Source: Dipteris shenzhenensis
Lineage: Eukaryota; Polypodiophyta; Polypodiopsida; Gleicheniales
DNA: 64,000 nt
NCBI GenBank assembly: GCA_047967505.1
Contig: CM106539.1
Reading direction: 5' to 3' (one strand)
Part shown: positions 47,421-58,785 of the stretch, piece after piece
Position numbering within the stretch: position 1 is the stretch's first letter
Layout: every line of letters begins with the position of its first letter
Position numbers and translations under genes: made by a program
The notes under the pieces: model-generated
What the model saw: only the letters and a program-made list of their open reading frames with translations
Told to the model about the DNA's origin: nothing
The model's database searches: none

Positions 47421-50146
47421 AATACATTAGGAAATACTCATATGTTAACCCGTGAAAGGCATGCATGGTCTCAATTATTGATGCATCTTGATTTGGTTGA
47501 TCTTGGAAGGAATTTCAGCCTTTGTCACTAGGCTACACCTTCCAACATAATGCCTTTTCTTCTTATCAGGCACGTTTGGATCGTTAATATAGTGTAGCTC
47601 TGCAACAAAATGATGATTTTACATGCAAAACGTGGATTTACTATGCCTTTGTGCATTCAAATCATGCACCTTTATGGTTGAGATTATCTTATTATGATAT
47701 GCTAGATGATAGACTGCCTCAAAGGCAACGTCTGCTTGTGAACAATAGCTATTTGTAGCATGTTATTTTCAAGGCCATGGTTACTGAAGCATCTCACTCC
47801 CTGTCTTCTCAGAGCCATTTTGATATTGATAATGCATGGGATTCTTTTGTTTCCAAAATGCAAGTTGTAATTAGAGGTTATGGCAAGTATTACATGAAGA
47901 CTCTGAGAGAAACTGTTGCTCAGGCCAAATTGACTTGTCAAGACCTCACTAAACTCAGCCATCTTCGTCCATTGTCCTTGCATGAGCAAACAACACTATG
48001 CCAAGCCAGACATTGTCTTCAAATCAATGATCACAGGAAACAGGCTAAATGGGAGGCTAGAGCAACACAAAGAGCTTTTACAGATAAAAACTGCTCTTCC
48101 AAACAATTTTTTAAAAGCTTGTATCAGAAGAGATTAAAATCAAACATTTGGAAGGTGCTTCTGTCTAATGGTTCATGGACTACATCACGGTCACAGCTTG
48201 CTTTTGTTTGTGTACATCATTTCTCTCAGCAGTTTGGTTCTGCAAATTCTCCCTCGCAACAGGTTCTATCTGCAAGAAATTCACTTTTATAGCATGTTTC
48301 TCCTATTATTTCCACTACTCAAGCTTTGGAATTGGAGGAACCTTTTACTATGAGCGAATTATCAGATGCAACCAAATCTTGTGGTAGATGGAAATCTCCA
48401 GGATGGGATGGTCTTACAATTGAGTTTTTTCTAAAATATTGGCCTCTTTTGAAGCATACATTGTTGCATATGGTGAACTCTGCTTGGCAAAATCAGAAAA
48501 TGCCAGACACATGGAAGAGAGGTCTTGTTAAACTCCTTCTAAAAAAGCAAATTTGTGAATCTTTGGCTGATTGGAGACCTATCTCCCTTATGCCAGTAAT
48601 TTACAAAGTCACTACCAAAATGGTTGTTGATCGGCTAAAAGGTTATTTACATGATGGGTTGCATCCTGCGTAATATGGTTTTGTTCCACGTAGGCATATC
48701 ACAGATAACATTGCTAATGCTTATGTTGGAATCGATATGCCAAATATATGAAACAAGATGTTTTGCTATTGCAAATTGATATTGCTAAGGCCTTTGACAC
48801 TGCTAAGTGGGACTTTATTTCATCAACTATGTACACATTGGGATTTGGCACAAAAATGCAGCAGGTAATCAATTGGCTATATCAAGATAGTAAAGCTTCC
48901 TGCATACTTTCAGGGGATATTTCTACATCTTGGACTCTTGGTTGTCCTGTTCGGCAAGGATGTCCCCTCAGTGCTTTACTTTCTACCATAGCCATTCATC
49001 CCATGCTTCAATATATGGACCACCTTTTAGACACTGGCATGTTGCACGGATTGGAAATTCCTGGCAGCCATAGCATGATCGCTCAGGCATATGTTGATGA
49101 TTCTTTCTTTACTCTGAACAATACTCGGAATGATCTCTCCATGATTATGCAGGCTCTTTCTACATATGGTTTGGCTGCTGGTCTTCGTGTCAATTTTCAA
49201 AAATCAAAATTATTGCCGTTGCATGCTAAAGACTGGCATAGTCTTTTGTGGCCTGGGAAAATTGTTCCAACTTCTCAATTGATTCGACAACTTGGCTATC
49301 CTCTAGGTTGGTTCTCAACAAACTGATTGGGTGCTCATAAAGTTAAGGGCAAAACTTGAATATTGGAAGCTTGCAACTTGGCCATTATATGTTCATTTGT
49401 GAATAACACAATCCATTTTGATAGCATACATACAATCCTATCTGCCTATCATCATGTTCACTAAGGCAGATCTGGTTTCCGTTATGTCTGCTATCATGGA
49501 AATTTTCTGGTGTTCAAAAAATGGCAAGAAAAGTCTCATATTACTCTCTATGCATCATCTCTACTCTCCAAAGATGCATGGGGGACTGAACATACTCAAT
49601 ATTCAAATGCATATACTTAGTCATAGGGGGGAAATGATGTTGCAAGGGGATCAACCTTGGACTTTCATGATCCGCTCTCTTTTATTGCATATTGATACTT
49701 TTGCTTTTGGGCATTGGCAACCTACACAGTGGGATTTCCTATTTGGCTCTATTCAAGGCAAGATCAGAGGCTGCCCTTTTGTCTCTCGTTTGTTTCTTGA
49801 TTGAAAGCATATTTTATCCCACTTGGAATGGGATGGCAGGGATTCTTTGTCGGAAAATTCTTTGAGGGTTGAAAATATTTATTGGTCCAAAGTATTTCAC
49901 CCTCCTTTGGCCATACAAGAACCCAGGCATTCTTATTTTCTCTCTTTCAAAGGCATTTCTTCTGTGGCGGATGTACTTCAGGATGATGGGCTGCTAGCAA
50001 ATATGGTTTGGGAGCTCATTATCATCCTTTATGGCATCAAATTTCAAAAATGCTCCAACCGTCCTTGCCGGTACCTCGATTGGAACTTCAGAATAGGCTT
50101 GAGGATTGGCCTCTACATTCTTCTTCCTCTTCAGCCTGTCCTTTGA
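47421..50146 (+). pseudogene. LINE ORF2, rest of endonuclease, reverse transcriptase and C-terminal region
   Basis: After the copia insert the endonuclease continues (NTHMLTRERHAW, LGYTFQHNAFSSYQ in a shifted frame). A linker follows (47777-48292). RT blocks: CGRWKSPGWDGLTIEFF, WRPISLMPVIYKVTTKMV, YGFVPRRHITDN, LLQIDIAKAFDTAKW, RQGCPLSALL, MIAQAYVDDSFF near 49080 (catalytic YVDD), and RVNFQKSKLLP. The C-terminal block (49418-50146) reads FTKADLVSVMSAIMEI and MHGGLNILNIQM. Breaks: TAA near 48671 (HPA-stop-YGF, CAA fits), a frame change near 48745, TGA 49324-49326 and several more beyond. All RT core motifs are present. Target-primed reverse transcription would be its role. Confidence 0.87.
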
Positions 50147-50803
50147 AGCTTTCACATATCACAGTGCCTTCTCTATATAAATTGTTATTACTTCTGCCTT
50201 GGATTTCTAATAGAGCGAATTCTGTTTGGCATATGGATCGCCCACTATAGTGGTGGAGAAAGCGGCTACGTCTCCTTTGGCAATATAAAGTCCCTCTTAG
50301 GCAACAGCTTTTTCTTTAGCGAGTCCTACTTGGCATTTTTCCATCTGGGCAGTTACTTGCACATAGACATATTGCTCCGGTTGTTTGCCACAGATGTCTA
50401 CATTTTGCTAAATTCATGCTTCACATCTTCTGGCACCGTCCACGTACTTGTGATTTCCTCGTTCTCATCCGATAGAGGCTTCGAGCGAGATTTCCTACTG
50501 TTACTTTTGGCAGGTTCTTTTGGTTTTTGGAGTTCATCCAGCTAGACAAGGTTTTGATTTATTTTTTGTTTGGGTGTGTTACTAGGCACTGTGGACTCTA
50601 TGGATGGACCCAAATCATAGAGTCTTTGGTGATCCTCTTTTTTCATCTTCTATTTTTTTCAAACGATCTCTACAACAATCATTCTATGATTGCTGCCAAA
50701 CTCATTTGATTGATCATGATGTATTATAAACTTATTCTGAGATTTTCAGTTGAGTAGTAGTTACTCCACTTTAAAGTAACTATGAATGTAATTATTTTAT
50801 AGC

Positions 50804-50830
50804 AATAAAATATTTATTCTCACAAAAAAA
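50804..50830 (+). terminator. LINE polyadenylation signal and A-tail
   Basis: AATAAA at 50804-50809 is followed 14 bases later by an eight-base A-run, then flanking GTGTGTGT. This is the 3' end expected of a retrotransposed LINE. Confidence 0.75.
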
Positions 50831-50838
50831 GTGTGTGT

Positions 50839-51429
50839 TTTGCCTATTAATCCTCTCTCTCTCTCTTCACTCTCTCTTCTCTCTTGCTAATTTCCCTTTT
50901 CTCTCCTGTTTTCTATTCCTTCACCTCAATCCCACTTTTTCATATCATTTCATGCATCGAGCTTCCCTTCCCTATTTCCATCCATTGCTTCTATCTTGGA
51001 GTTTAGAATAGTAATGTCAAGTCTTTGGGAAGTTCTAATCCTCCTTTTCTTATACATCCTGCCTCCTATGTGTGATAATCAGCACCATAAGAGGGTTATC
51101 AACTACGAGGGGGTTTTTTCTATTTGAAAAATCCCATTTTTACCCATGAAAAAAAACCTTTTTATATCTATAAAAGGCTGGCTCATGCTGAGCTCCATTG
51201 TTTCTTTCACTTAGCACTAATGCTATTCTGGTTTATGCAAACTCACACAAACATGTAAGGTCCTTGTAAGTCCTTCCTCCAATATCTCATCAAAGGTATC
51301 CAAGACCTTTGATGCATATTGTTAATTACATTTGTCTCAAAATATTTTACTAATTGAAAATACTAGGGTTAGTCTATAAATTCAAAAACTAAATGTCTTT
51401 CATAGAATATTTTGAGCGTGCTTCCCTAA
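50839..51429. other. Spacer between the LINE and CACTA element 2
   Basis: Starts with CT-rich microsatellite sequence (50850-50890) and continues AT-rich. No gene. The left end of CACTA element 2 must lie near the right side of this stretch, but no CACTA terminus is visible. Confidence 0.4.
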
Positions 51430-51451
51430 CAACACAACCAACACAAAGTAA

Positions 51452-51700
51452 CTATAGACGCACTTGGTAGACACACAAAATAGCGGGCGTGTCTATAGGC
51501 ATTGCTTTAGTAGAGGAATTACGGGCACGTCTACAAGCGTGTCTAACAACTCATCTATTTGCGCGTCTGTTAACACGTTTAATTGCGCGTCTAATCTGAG
51601 AAAATACAGGCCCATCTAACATCATGTTTATCCATGCATCTATTTGCGTGTGTATTAACGCATTTATTTGTGCGTTTACACTGAGAATTAGACGTGCATT
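51452..51700. repeat. Subterminal motif array, element 2 left
   Basis: About ten degenerate copies or half-sites of GCGTCTATAGACGC, such as CTATAGACGCA at 51452, GCGTGTCTATAGGC near 51487, GCACGTCTA, GCGCGTCT (two) and TTAGACGTGC near 51689. More decayed than the right array. Confidence 0.75.
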
Positions 51701-51908
51701 TAGATGTATAGATAGATGCAAACTAGAGAATATAGAAAGTGAGATTTTGGTGTACATCATTGCTTTCCAAACATTGCCCATGATTACCAAAGCACATAAT
51801 TTTAACAGAACATCAATGCTTTTTTGCAAGCCCACATATACAAGAATTAAGTGAGGTGAGGAGAATGAGACAATATGTAAAATAGTTTTGCCAATATCAA
51901 TGATGGGG

Positions 51909-54900
51909 CTACGGTTCAATCTCATCCTCGATGAGATCAACCCTTGCCAAACTATCTACTTCAAAATCCAAACAAGTGTTTAGATCTACAAATACATTCA
52001 ACCCACTACTACTTGTGCTACTCATGTGCTCATCGAAATCAGCATCACCAATGGTAGGCTGGTCCTCACGGGTAATGGCCTCAATATCTGTATCTCCTAT
52101 CTCATGATCATCCTCCTCTCTCGTATCACGGTCATCATCATGTCCATGGCCATAATCATCCTCCATACGCTCCATATTAGTAAATGTACTATACATCACT
52201 TTGGAACATGGCATAATAGGTATGACATGCCACCATTTATTATTATCCACCATTGGTTGATAGACAACCTAATTCAAACACAAATACAATCATGTTATTT
52301 TTCTTGCATCAAATATCTAAAAGCGAGTATTTTTATATGTGTGCACAGTACCTGTTCACATTGTTGCAGTAGTACTAGTGTGTCCTTCCTACTTTGCCAA
52401 AACTTTGTGGAGTCAATAGTTACAAAGCCACTTGCATGGCGTTTGATTATTGCATTAGGGCCTCTTTCCACCATGTCCTTAAACCACTTTACATCCAAAA
52501 CATACACAAAGAAGCGTCGAAATTCAAGCTTAATAATATCTTGGATTATGCCACAATAATCATCCATGGCTCCATTGGCTCCCTCAAAGCTAGCAATGAT
52601 GCCACAATCTTGTGTGTTTCTCTTATCATCAATCTGTTGTGTTCAAAAATGCTTGCCCTCACACCATATAGCATTGAACATAGTGCACTACACCAAGACA
52701 AAATCAATTAAATAAGTAATCTAAATTATTGAAAGCTCCTAACTTATGCATAACATTCTATATACCGACCTTGCTCATGCATCCCCTAGCATACTCCCAT
52801 TCTTCCATTGTGATATGCATCCCCTCATCTTTCTCTTCTTTCTCCATTTCATCAAGTAGCCAATCCACATGAATATCCTTTGGAAGTGCTCTTAGATACT
52901 GAGGGTATGGCACACGAGATCTGTGGTGTGTACGAAAGAGGGTCCTTTCTTCTTGTCTTCTTGCCTTTGCATCCTCATATCTTGTCACCCATCTTTTCAT
53001 CACATCACTATTAAGCACGCAAAAGAGGTTGATACTATTATGCAACTCCGTGTCTATTACTTTGTTGCGTCCTTTCCCTTGAGGCACAATAGAGGTCATC
53101 CTTAGGTCTTCATCATCTCTCCATAGTCGTGGGAGAGAGCTATCCACATCAATAAAAAACTCAGAAATATATACAAGTGACTCTTGTACCAACCAACCCT
53201 CGGCCATGCTACCTTCGGGTCTTGTATTTTGTCTCACGAAGCCCTTCAAGGTCTTCATGAAGTGCTCGAGGAAGAACAACCATCATGCAGTATAGTACCG
53301 CATATATATAGCAATCTCATCCACCAAATGCACTATAAGATGTAGTTGGCTTGTGAGAATAGAATGTGGAAATGTCTTCACTAAACAAACCACCTCCACT
53401 GACATAACTCGAGCATTCTCAAGCATGGTGGGATCTATTTCCTTTGAGCTCACATACCTAGAAATAAAAAAGTACATCATATTAGCAATATGCATTCAAA
53501 CTTGCATGGAGCATTGATACGCATCATATTTTGTATCATGTAAAGTACCTCACAAGATTGCCCATCTTGTAAATACAATCTTTCACGTCCTTCGATGCAC
53601 TACGTGAAATGCTAGTAGGTAGTATGAACTGAACCCACGAGAAGGTGGTTGATTAGTTGCTTATAATTATTCACTCACACATTTGGAAGGAAAAAGATAT
53701 TATGCACATAAAATACTTACTTGGAGCATCTTGTGCCAATCATGAGATTTCAAGCCATATAATTGCCCTACACCTCTTTTCTTGCTCTTTGTAAAGGCTC
53801 CCTTCAAACACCTCATGCATCCAGTGGGAGTACGAATTGTAGTAATAGCGCGCTTCACTGTCGCCATCTCTAGCTTTGATAAGTACATCCACGGTGCACG
53901 AGGTAAAAAAACACGCCCATTTGGTCTCTCTTGTGGCCAAGCTTCACGCATCCTCCCTATGGTACGTACATTCTCCCTTATGCCTGCAGAATCTCGTGTC
54001 CCATTCAAATGCTCCCAAATGGTAGATGCCACATTCTTGAAGATATGCATGGGATCAAGCAGGTGATCGATCTTGAGGTGGGACCAATATGGTAAACGAT
54101 AAAAGATGGAGTATCTAAACAAAATAAAGTGTTAGCGGGCAATCTTTATTTCCAGCCAATATAGCACACAATAGTTAGAGACCCTTACCGGCTCATGCCA
54201 AGTGGTGGAGGAGTCGTGGAACCGTCCCAAATTCTCATCCAATCTCCCATAGTGAGTGATTGTGGGAGGACTTCATTCCAAGGGGCAACATATCTAGGAT
54301 GATCAGGTGGGAGAAATCGATGGTGATTCTCATAGATGACCTTATTCAATGCGTCTGCCCATGAGGCAACTAGCGAAGGACCACAAACAGGACATGCATG
54401 GTAACCCGATGTAGTGAGACCTGAACAATAGACGCAATTAAGAGTTGAAGGTGGGTCAGGGTGCCACATCCTTTGCCTATTCATAATTAGAAGTGCAATG
54501 CTTACCTGAGCACTCGCCATAGCCTCGGAAGTCATGCATCGTCCACATCAAGACTGCTTTGCAGTTAAAGTCTCGTGACGAGGGAGGCCTGCTCACATCA
54601 TGCACCTCGATACCTCTCCAAAGTATCTCTAGCTCGTCAATCAAAGGCTCCAAATAAACATCAGGGTTTTTGACTTTATGTTTCCCTGGAATTAGAAGGG
54701 ACAGCATAACATGTCCTTTCTTAATAGCCATAGAGGGTGGAAGATTATGTCTCAAGCTCCTAGGTTCTTCCTTGAAGCTTGGCCATGTGTCTTCAATATG
54801 CGTCCACGCAGGAGAGTCCGCGGGAGTTCTCCACTTGCCATCGGTTGGGTTGATCGATGGGAGGAATGCCTGGCTTAGCTCTGCAATAGATTTGCAGTTG

Positions 54901-55893
54901 AACATATGTTGGTTGGATGCAAGGGATTATGGGAAAATGTCGCAGAACCTTACGAGGCACATCTAAAATTTTGAGATCTACTCTATATCTTGCGTCTCCA
55001 CAAGTAGGACACTCTCTTGCATCCTTATGTAGTCCACGAAACAAAACGCAATCGTTGACACATGCATGGATGCGCTTGTAATCTAATCCTCCAAGAGAGG
55101 TCACATGTTGCCTTGCCATATCTCTTGAGGTCGGTAATTTATTCTCCCTTCGAAGCATTTTACACAATAGCCTGCACGTAAGACCATAAATGAGGAAAAG
55201 CATTCGAGTAATTGACCCACTAGCATAACTCACCATGTTTGCAAAAGCTTACTTGAGTAATGCATTCAAACTTGCATTGCTCCATCCATAGATGGTTTGC
55301 AAGTTTAGTAACTCAAGGGAGGCACGTAGAACAGAGAATGTGCACCCCTCAAACAGTGGAGTCGATGCTGCAGTAAAAAGATCATCCTGCTCCATGCTAT
55401 CATCCCTCCCTTGATGGACATATAAATCCCGCACCATATCATCAAACACCTCCTCCTCCACGGCTTCATGAGGTAATGGCGGAGGGCTACTATCACCATC
55501 ACTCCATGCATCTGTAACGGTCCCTCCTGAAGATCCCACCTCATATCGCCGATGCTTGGCCTCCTCACGGCGAGCATAGGGCAACATATGCGGGTGTGGC
55601 ACTGCATCCTGTATCAAATTAAAACAGGATCATAACTCAAACATATGAACACCCATAGGTATCTCAATCAACCTTAACTCTTTAATACTTACCATGTTTA
55701 CAGTCGCATCCCATTCTGCATACTTTGAGATGTGATTGAGTGTAATCCTGCGTGCACGATACATGTTTCCTCGACATCGATCACACATACATTTGGTTTT
55801 TTGCTCCAACCACATTTCGCGATGGTGGATATGGAGGGATTCATCCTCACTGGAGCTACTTGTTGAAGATGAAGACATCATACAAACAAACAA
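51909..55893 (-). pseudogene. TNP2-type CACTA transposase, element 2, lacks part of the catalytic core
   Basis: Exons leftwards from about 55893/55881: Ser/acidic start, WLEQKTKCMCDRCRGN (N-terminal zinc-binding region, donor GTAAGT at 55692), TPLFEGCTFSVLRASLELLNL, LDYKRIHACVNDCVLFR, CPTCGDARY, VLRHFPIIPCIQ, then EEPRSLRHNLPPSMAIKKGH, MWTMHDFRGYGE, YHACPVCGPS, LLDPMHIFKNVASTIW, GLKSHDWHK, LIVHLVDEIAI, a stop, MAEGWLVQESLVYI, and VYVLDVKWF plus an acidic tail. Compared with element 1, about 27 residues including DG-x-NPFG are missing between RSLR and NLPP, without loss of frame. TGA 53283-53285 falls where CGA (Arg) fits; a one-base frame change is near 52560. Otherwise well preserved. Confidence 0.88.
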
Positions 55894-55934
55894 CCCAAAA
55901 AAATTTGCTCTTCTTCAAATGTTTCCCCTCAAAC

Positions 55935-56660
55935 TCTGTGGTGCGTCTAAAGGCATGTCTAAAAGAGAGTCTGTTTGTTCTGTGGTGCGCGTCTAAAACC
56001 GCATTTAAAACCGCATCTACCCTATGTATAGAGACGCGCCTATAGACGTGCCTATAGATGTAGCTTTTAAACCTGCTTTTAGCGCACTCGCTTTGCTTTT
56101 CTTCACACTACTTATACTTCGTGCGGCTTGCTTGTTTCGTTATTAGTTGATCCACAGTTTCGATGCTTAAGAGGAGGACACCTACACTTGCTTCCAAGCT
56201 TACACTCAAGAGGAAGGCACCCACACTTACTTCCAAGCTTAAAGGAGAGGAGGGCGAACAAGGAGGAGAAGCTGCAACTTTGAAAAAGGAGAAGAACCTT
56301 CCATACCTCTATTCAAGGTAAGTCTTTTTGCAGTTGATCTTTTTTGGAAGTTTGCTCTCTTTGGATTTGTACTTTCTTGTATCCAACTCTCTTTGGATTT
56401 GTACTTTCTCCTATCCAAAAAACGCATGATATGGGTATCAGTGTCACGTTTGTGTGTCGGGCGCAATGTCCTTTTCTACTTTTTAGAAAAGTCCGTCTGT
56501 CGGAGCGCATCTATAGGCGCATCTCAGAGCGCGTCTAAAACCGCATCTACCGGCACGTCTAAATGCGCGTCTAGGCTGTTTACAGACATAGACAGCTGCG
56601 TCTATAGACGCATTGTTATATGCAAAAATAGATGCGCTAATCAGATGCGTCTATAGACGC
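55935..56660. promoter_or_regulatory. Internal motif arrays in the divergent promoter region, element 2
   Basis: Two clusters, 55935-56065 just upstream of the transposase start and 56505-56660 just upstream of the accessory gene. The second has two perfect GCGTCTATAGACGC palindromes (56598-56611 and 56647-56660); the first has GAGACGCGCCTATAGACG near 56030. The best-conserved palindromes of the whole element are here and not at its ends. Confidence 0.8.
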
Positions 56661-56747
56661 GCTCTGATAGTAACCCGATTCTCTTTTCTCTTCCCCTTTC
56701 TTCACAGCTCATCAGTAATAGATTTTTTAAATTTTTTCCTGTTCAAC

Positions 56748-58176
56748 ATGTGGCCAGGAAACGCTTCCAGCTCACCTGATCCCCGGGATTCTATTTGGAA
56801 GGACTTATATAACCTTATGGGACCCCCTCCTAGTCCTGCGGAGTTATACGGGTATATGATGGGTACTCTAAACACTCCCCAGGAGTCGGCACTACAGACT
56901 CCAAACCACCCCACCCCTGCTGAGATCACCCCAGCGGAGTCAGCACAGCCGTCTTATGCCCCTTCTTATGCCCCTTCCCCCATGCCGTCTTATGCCCCTT
57001 CTGCCATGCCATCTTATGCTCCTTCCCCCATGTCGTTAAGAGGTCCTTCTATCTCGTAGAGCCGTCGATGTACTCCTGTGCAGTCGAGACTCGGTTCTCC
57101 AGCTACGAGTGGTCAGCGTAGTCCCATGCAGTCTCCAGCTACGAGTGGCCAGTGTACGAGCTCGACACAACACGGTAGCAGGCGTAGTAGCAGGAAGAGC
57201 GGTGGGGGATGCATGGCACAGTGCTTTGGGAGGGGTGGCAGTGGGGACGATGATGATTCAGATGATTTAGACGTGCCTCCGGGTGATGGTACGATATTCT
57301 ATGACATCACTCAGACAGGAGGCATCTTGATGGATGCATGGGGGAAGGAGATCATGGCCTTCATGCGCTCTGTAATTGCTAACAATTACAGAGATTGCTT
57401 TATCCACTTCAAAGATCAGCTAAAGAGGTTGGCTGATGAGACCCTCGCTGCTGTTCACTCTAGGTATCCTAACCCCCCCAATCGCCAATTCACAGATAAA
57501 TGGGCCAAGTCAAAGATTGTTACAATACTTGGCAATAAAAGATCTTCCCTTAAGAGACAGGCACTAGCGGAGCTTGCCAAGCTTGAGGGAGGTCAACCAC
57601 CAAGGGGCCCGCCCCACACCGCTCACAAGCGTGAGTGGAAGAAAGCAATGAAGTCAGCGAGGGAGGACCCCAGTCTGCAACACGTGGAGGCACGAAGGAT
57701 CCAGATGGAGGAATATGGAAGTGCGCATTTTGGAGCAGGGGGTGTTGAATCATGGGAGGCCCAATTTGTAAGTATCAATCTCAAATTATATTGCTTATGT
57801 AGTTTATTAGGAGGTTGTTTCTTTGTACTAATCCCTCCGCAAATTGTGTCGTCTTGCAGCTTGAGATCGTGGGCAGATACCCTACTCCTGTGGAGACAGC
57901 CTACCACCGTCACCATCGTAGAGGAGATACATGGAGGCACTTCTATGATGACGGGTTGATTACTGAGGAGCAGTATACCCGAGCTACTGGAGCGACCCCT
58001 GAGGTATTTGAAAGTAATTAAATAATGCCAAAATTATAAGTAAAGATTTGATTTTTCATACATTGATATATGTTGTCCCTTGTTTAGAGGCCCGTGCACA
58101 AGACGATGAGGAAGACGAGGAAGGAGGCACAGAAGGGAGCACAGAAGGGAGCGAGGACCTAGAGAACATAGATTAG
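56748..58176 (+). pseudogene. CACTA accessory protein (Transposase_24, Ptta/En/Spm type), element 2
   Basis: Three exons with matching phases: 56748-57767 (340 codons, phase 0, donor GTAAGT), 57860-58013 (phase 1) and 58088-58176. The N-terminus has a repeated PSYAPSPM-type octapeptide (residues about 68-95). The core reads KEIMAFMRSVIANNY, SRYPNPPNRQF, SKIVTILGNKRSSLK and SAHFGAGG, the plant Ptta/En/Spm family signature shared with element 1; the last exon is acidic (DDEEDEEGGTEGSTEG). The only lesion seen is TAG at 57057-57059 (codon 104), where CAG fits. One change from an open gene of about 420 codons. Confidence 0.87.
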
Positions 58177-58200
58177 TCATAGAAGTAGTGCTAGCTACTC

Positions 58201-58340
58201 TTTTTTGTACTTAAAGCCACTGGCTTGGCTTTGTGCCTCTTGTATATACACTCCTCTTATTTTTTGTACTTGAAGCCACATGACGTGGCTTAGCTTCCTT
58301 ATTTTTTGTACTTGAAGCCACATGACGTGGCTTAGCTTCG
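58201..58340 (+). other. Repeated hairpins in the 3' region of the element 2 accessory gene
   Basis: Three units of TTTTTTGTACTTGAAGCCAC type start at 58201, 58261 and about 58301. Units 2 and 3 contain AAGCCACATGACGTGGCTT, an inverted repeat with an 8-bp stem; unit 1 has the variant AAAGCCACTGGCTTGGCTTT. The stop codon lies 25 bases upstream. This parallels the hairpin modules after the same gene in element 1, with unrelated sequence. Confidence 0.65.
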
Positions 58341-58460
58341 TGCTATATGTATATACAAGCACTTTTTGAGCTTTCAATTTTATTGCGTTTTGGAGTTGTA
58401 ATGATTTATTTGGAATTGTAATTAAAATGCATTCTGTAAATTTAAAAAAATAATAATAAA

Positions 58461-58700
58461 GCGCATCTATCAGTGCGTCTATAAACGCGTCTATATACAC
58501 GTCTGTCTATTCGTCAAGCGTCTATTTTTGCGTCTATAAATGCATTTATAAAAGCGTCTATTTAAGCGTCTAAATGCGCGTCTATACGCGCATGTATCTG
58601 CTATATAGACGCACTGGTAGACGCGGGTCTCCAGACGTGAAAATAGACGCGCCCGTAAGTTTTTTATTTAGTTTAGTAAACGCGTCTGTGTGCGCGTCTA
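58461..58700. repeat. Subterminal motif array, element 2 right
   Basis: A dense run of GCGTCTA/TAGACGC half-sites, about fourteen in 240 bp, for example GTGCGTCTATAAACGCGTCTA near 58473, AGCGTCTATTTTTGCGTCTA near 58517, TGCGCGTCTATACGCGC near 58575 and ATAGACGCACTGG near 58605. Copies lie 15-25 bp apart. Confidence 0.85.
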
Positions 58701-58785
58701 TGGGTGCTTTGTCTTGTTGTGCAAGTTTCTGTTGGGTGCAGAAATACAGCCTCTGCTTGGCTCCAAAAAATCTCATTTTGTAGTG

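Larger units (their letters stand above)
39410..50830 (+). mobile_element. LINE retrotransposon, interrupted by a copia element
   Basis: A plant L1-type LINE: ORF1 with a zinc knuckle (40020-41243), ORF2 with AP endonuclease, RT and C-terminal region (41300-50146, split by the copia at 41692-47420), an AATAAA signal at 50804 and an A-run at 50823-50830. The start is approximate, just after the microsatellite. A GTGTGTGT follows the A-run and also occurs in the microsatellite at the 5' side, so it may be the target duplication, though the low complexity weakens that. Without the copia insert the LINE would be about 5.7 kb. Confidence 0.85.
51430..58785. mobile_element. CACTA (En/Spm) DNA transposon, element 2, about 7.4 kb
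   Basis: Same plan as element 1: TNP2-type transposase leftwards (51909-55893), Transposase_24-type gene rightwards (56748-58176), motif arrays at both ends and in between. The right end finishes CTCATTTTGTAGTG at 58785, i.e. CACTACAAAATGAG inverted. The left CACTA terminus is not recognisable, but 51436-51465 aligns with the inverted sequence inside the right end (CAAC...ACAAAG...ATAGACGCAC). The motif is GCGTCTATAGACGC, unlike element 1, so the two are separate families and not copies. Confidence 0.82.

Noticed and set aside
47529-47531. Counting this TAG in the LINE as a deamination stop
   Set aside because: The adjacent frame continues the endonuclease (LGYTFQHNAF), so this is a frame change and not a nonsense change.
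48168-48387. Alternative plus-strand frames inside the LINE linker
   Set aside because: They overlap the frame that carries the LINE ORF2 linker and RT motifs and have none of their own.
51909-58176. Element 2 as a shortened copy of element 1
   Set aside because: Terminal motifs, accessory-protein N-termini and UTR hairpins are unrelated in sequence; only architecture and protein families are shared.
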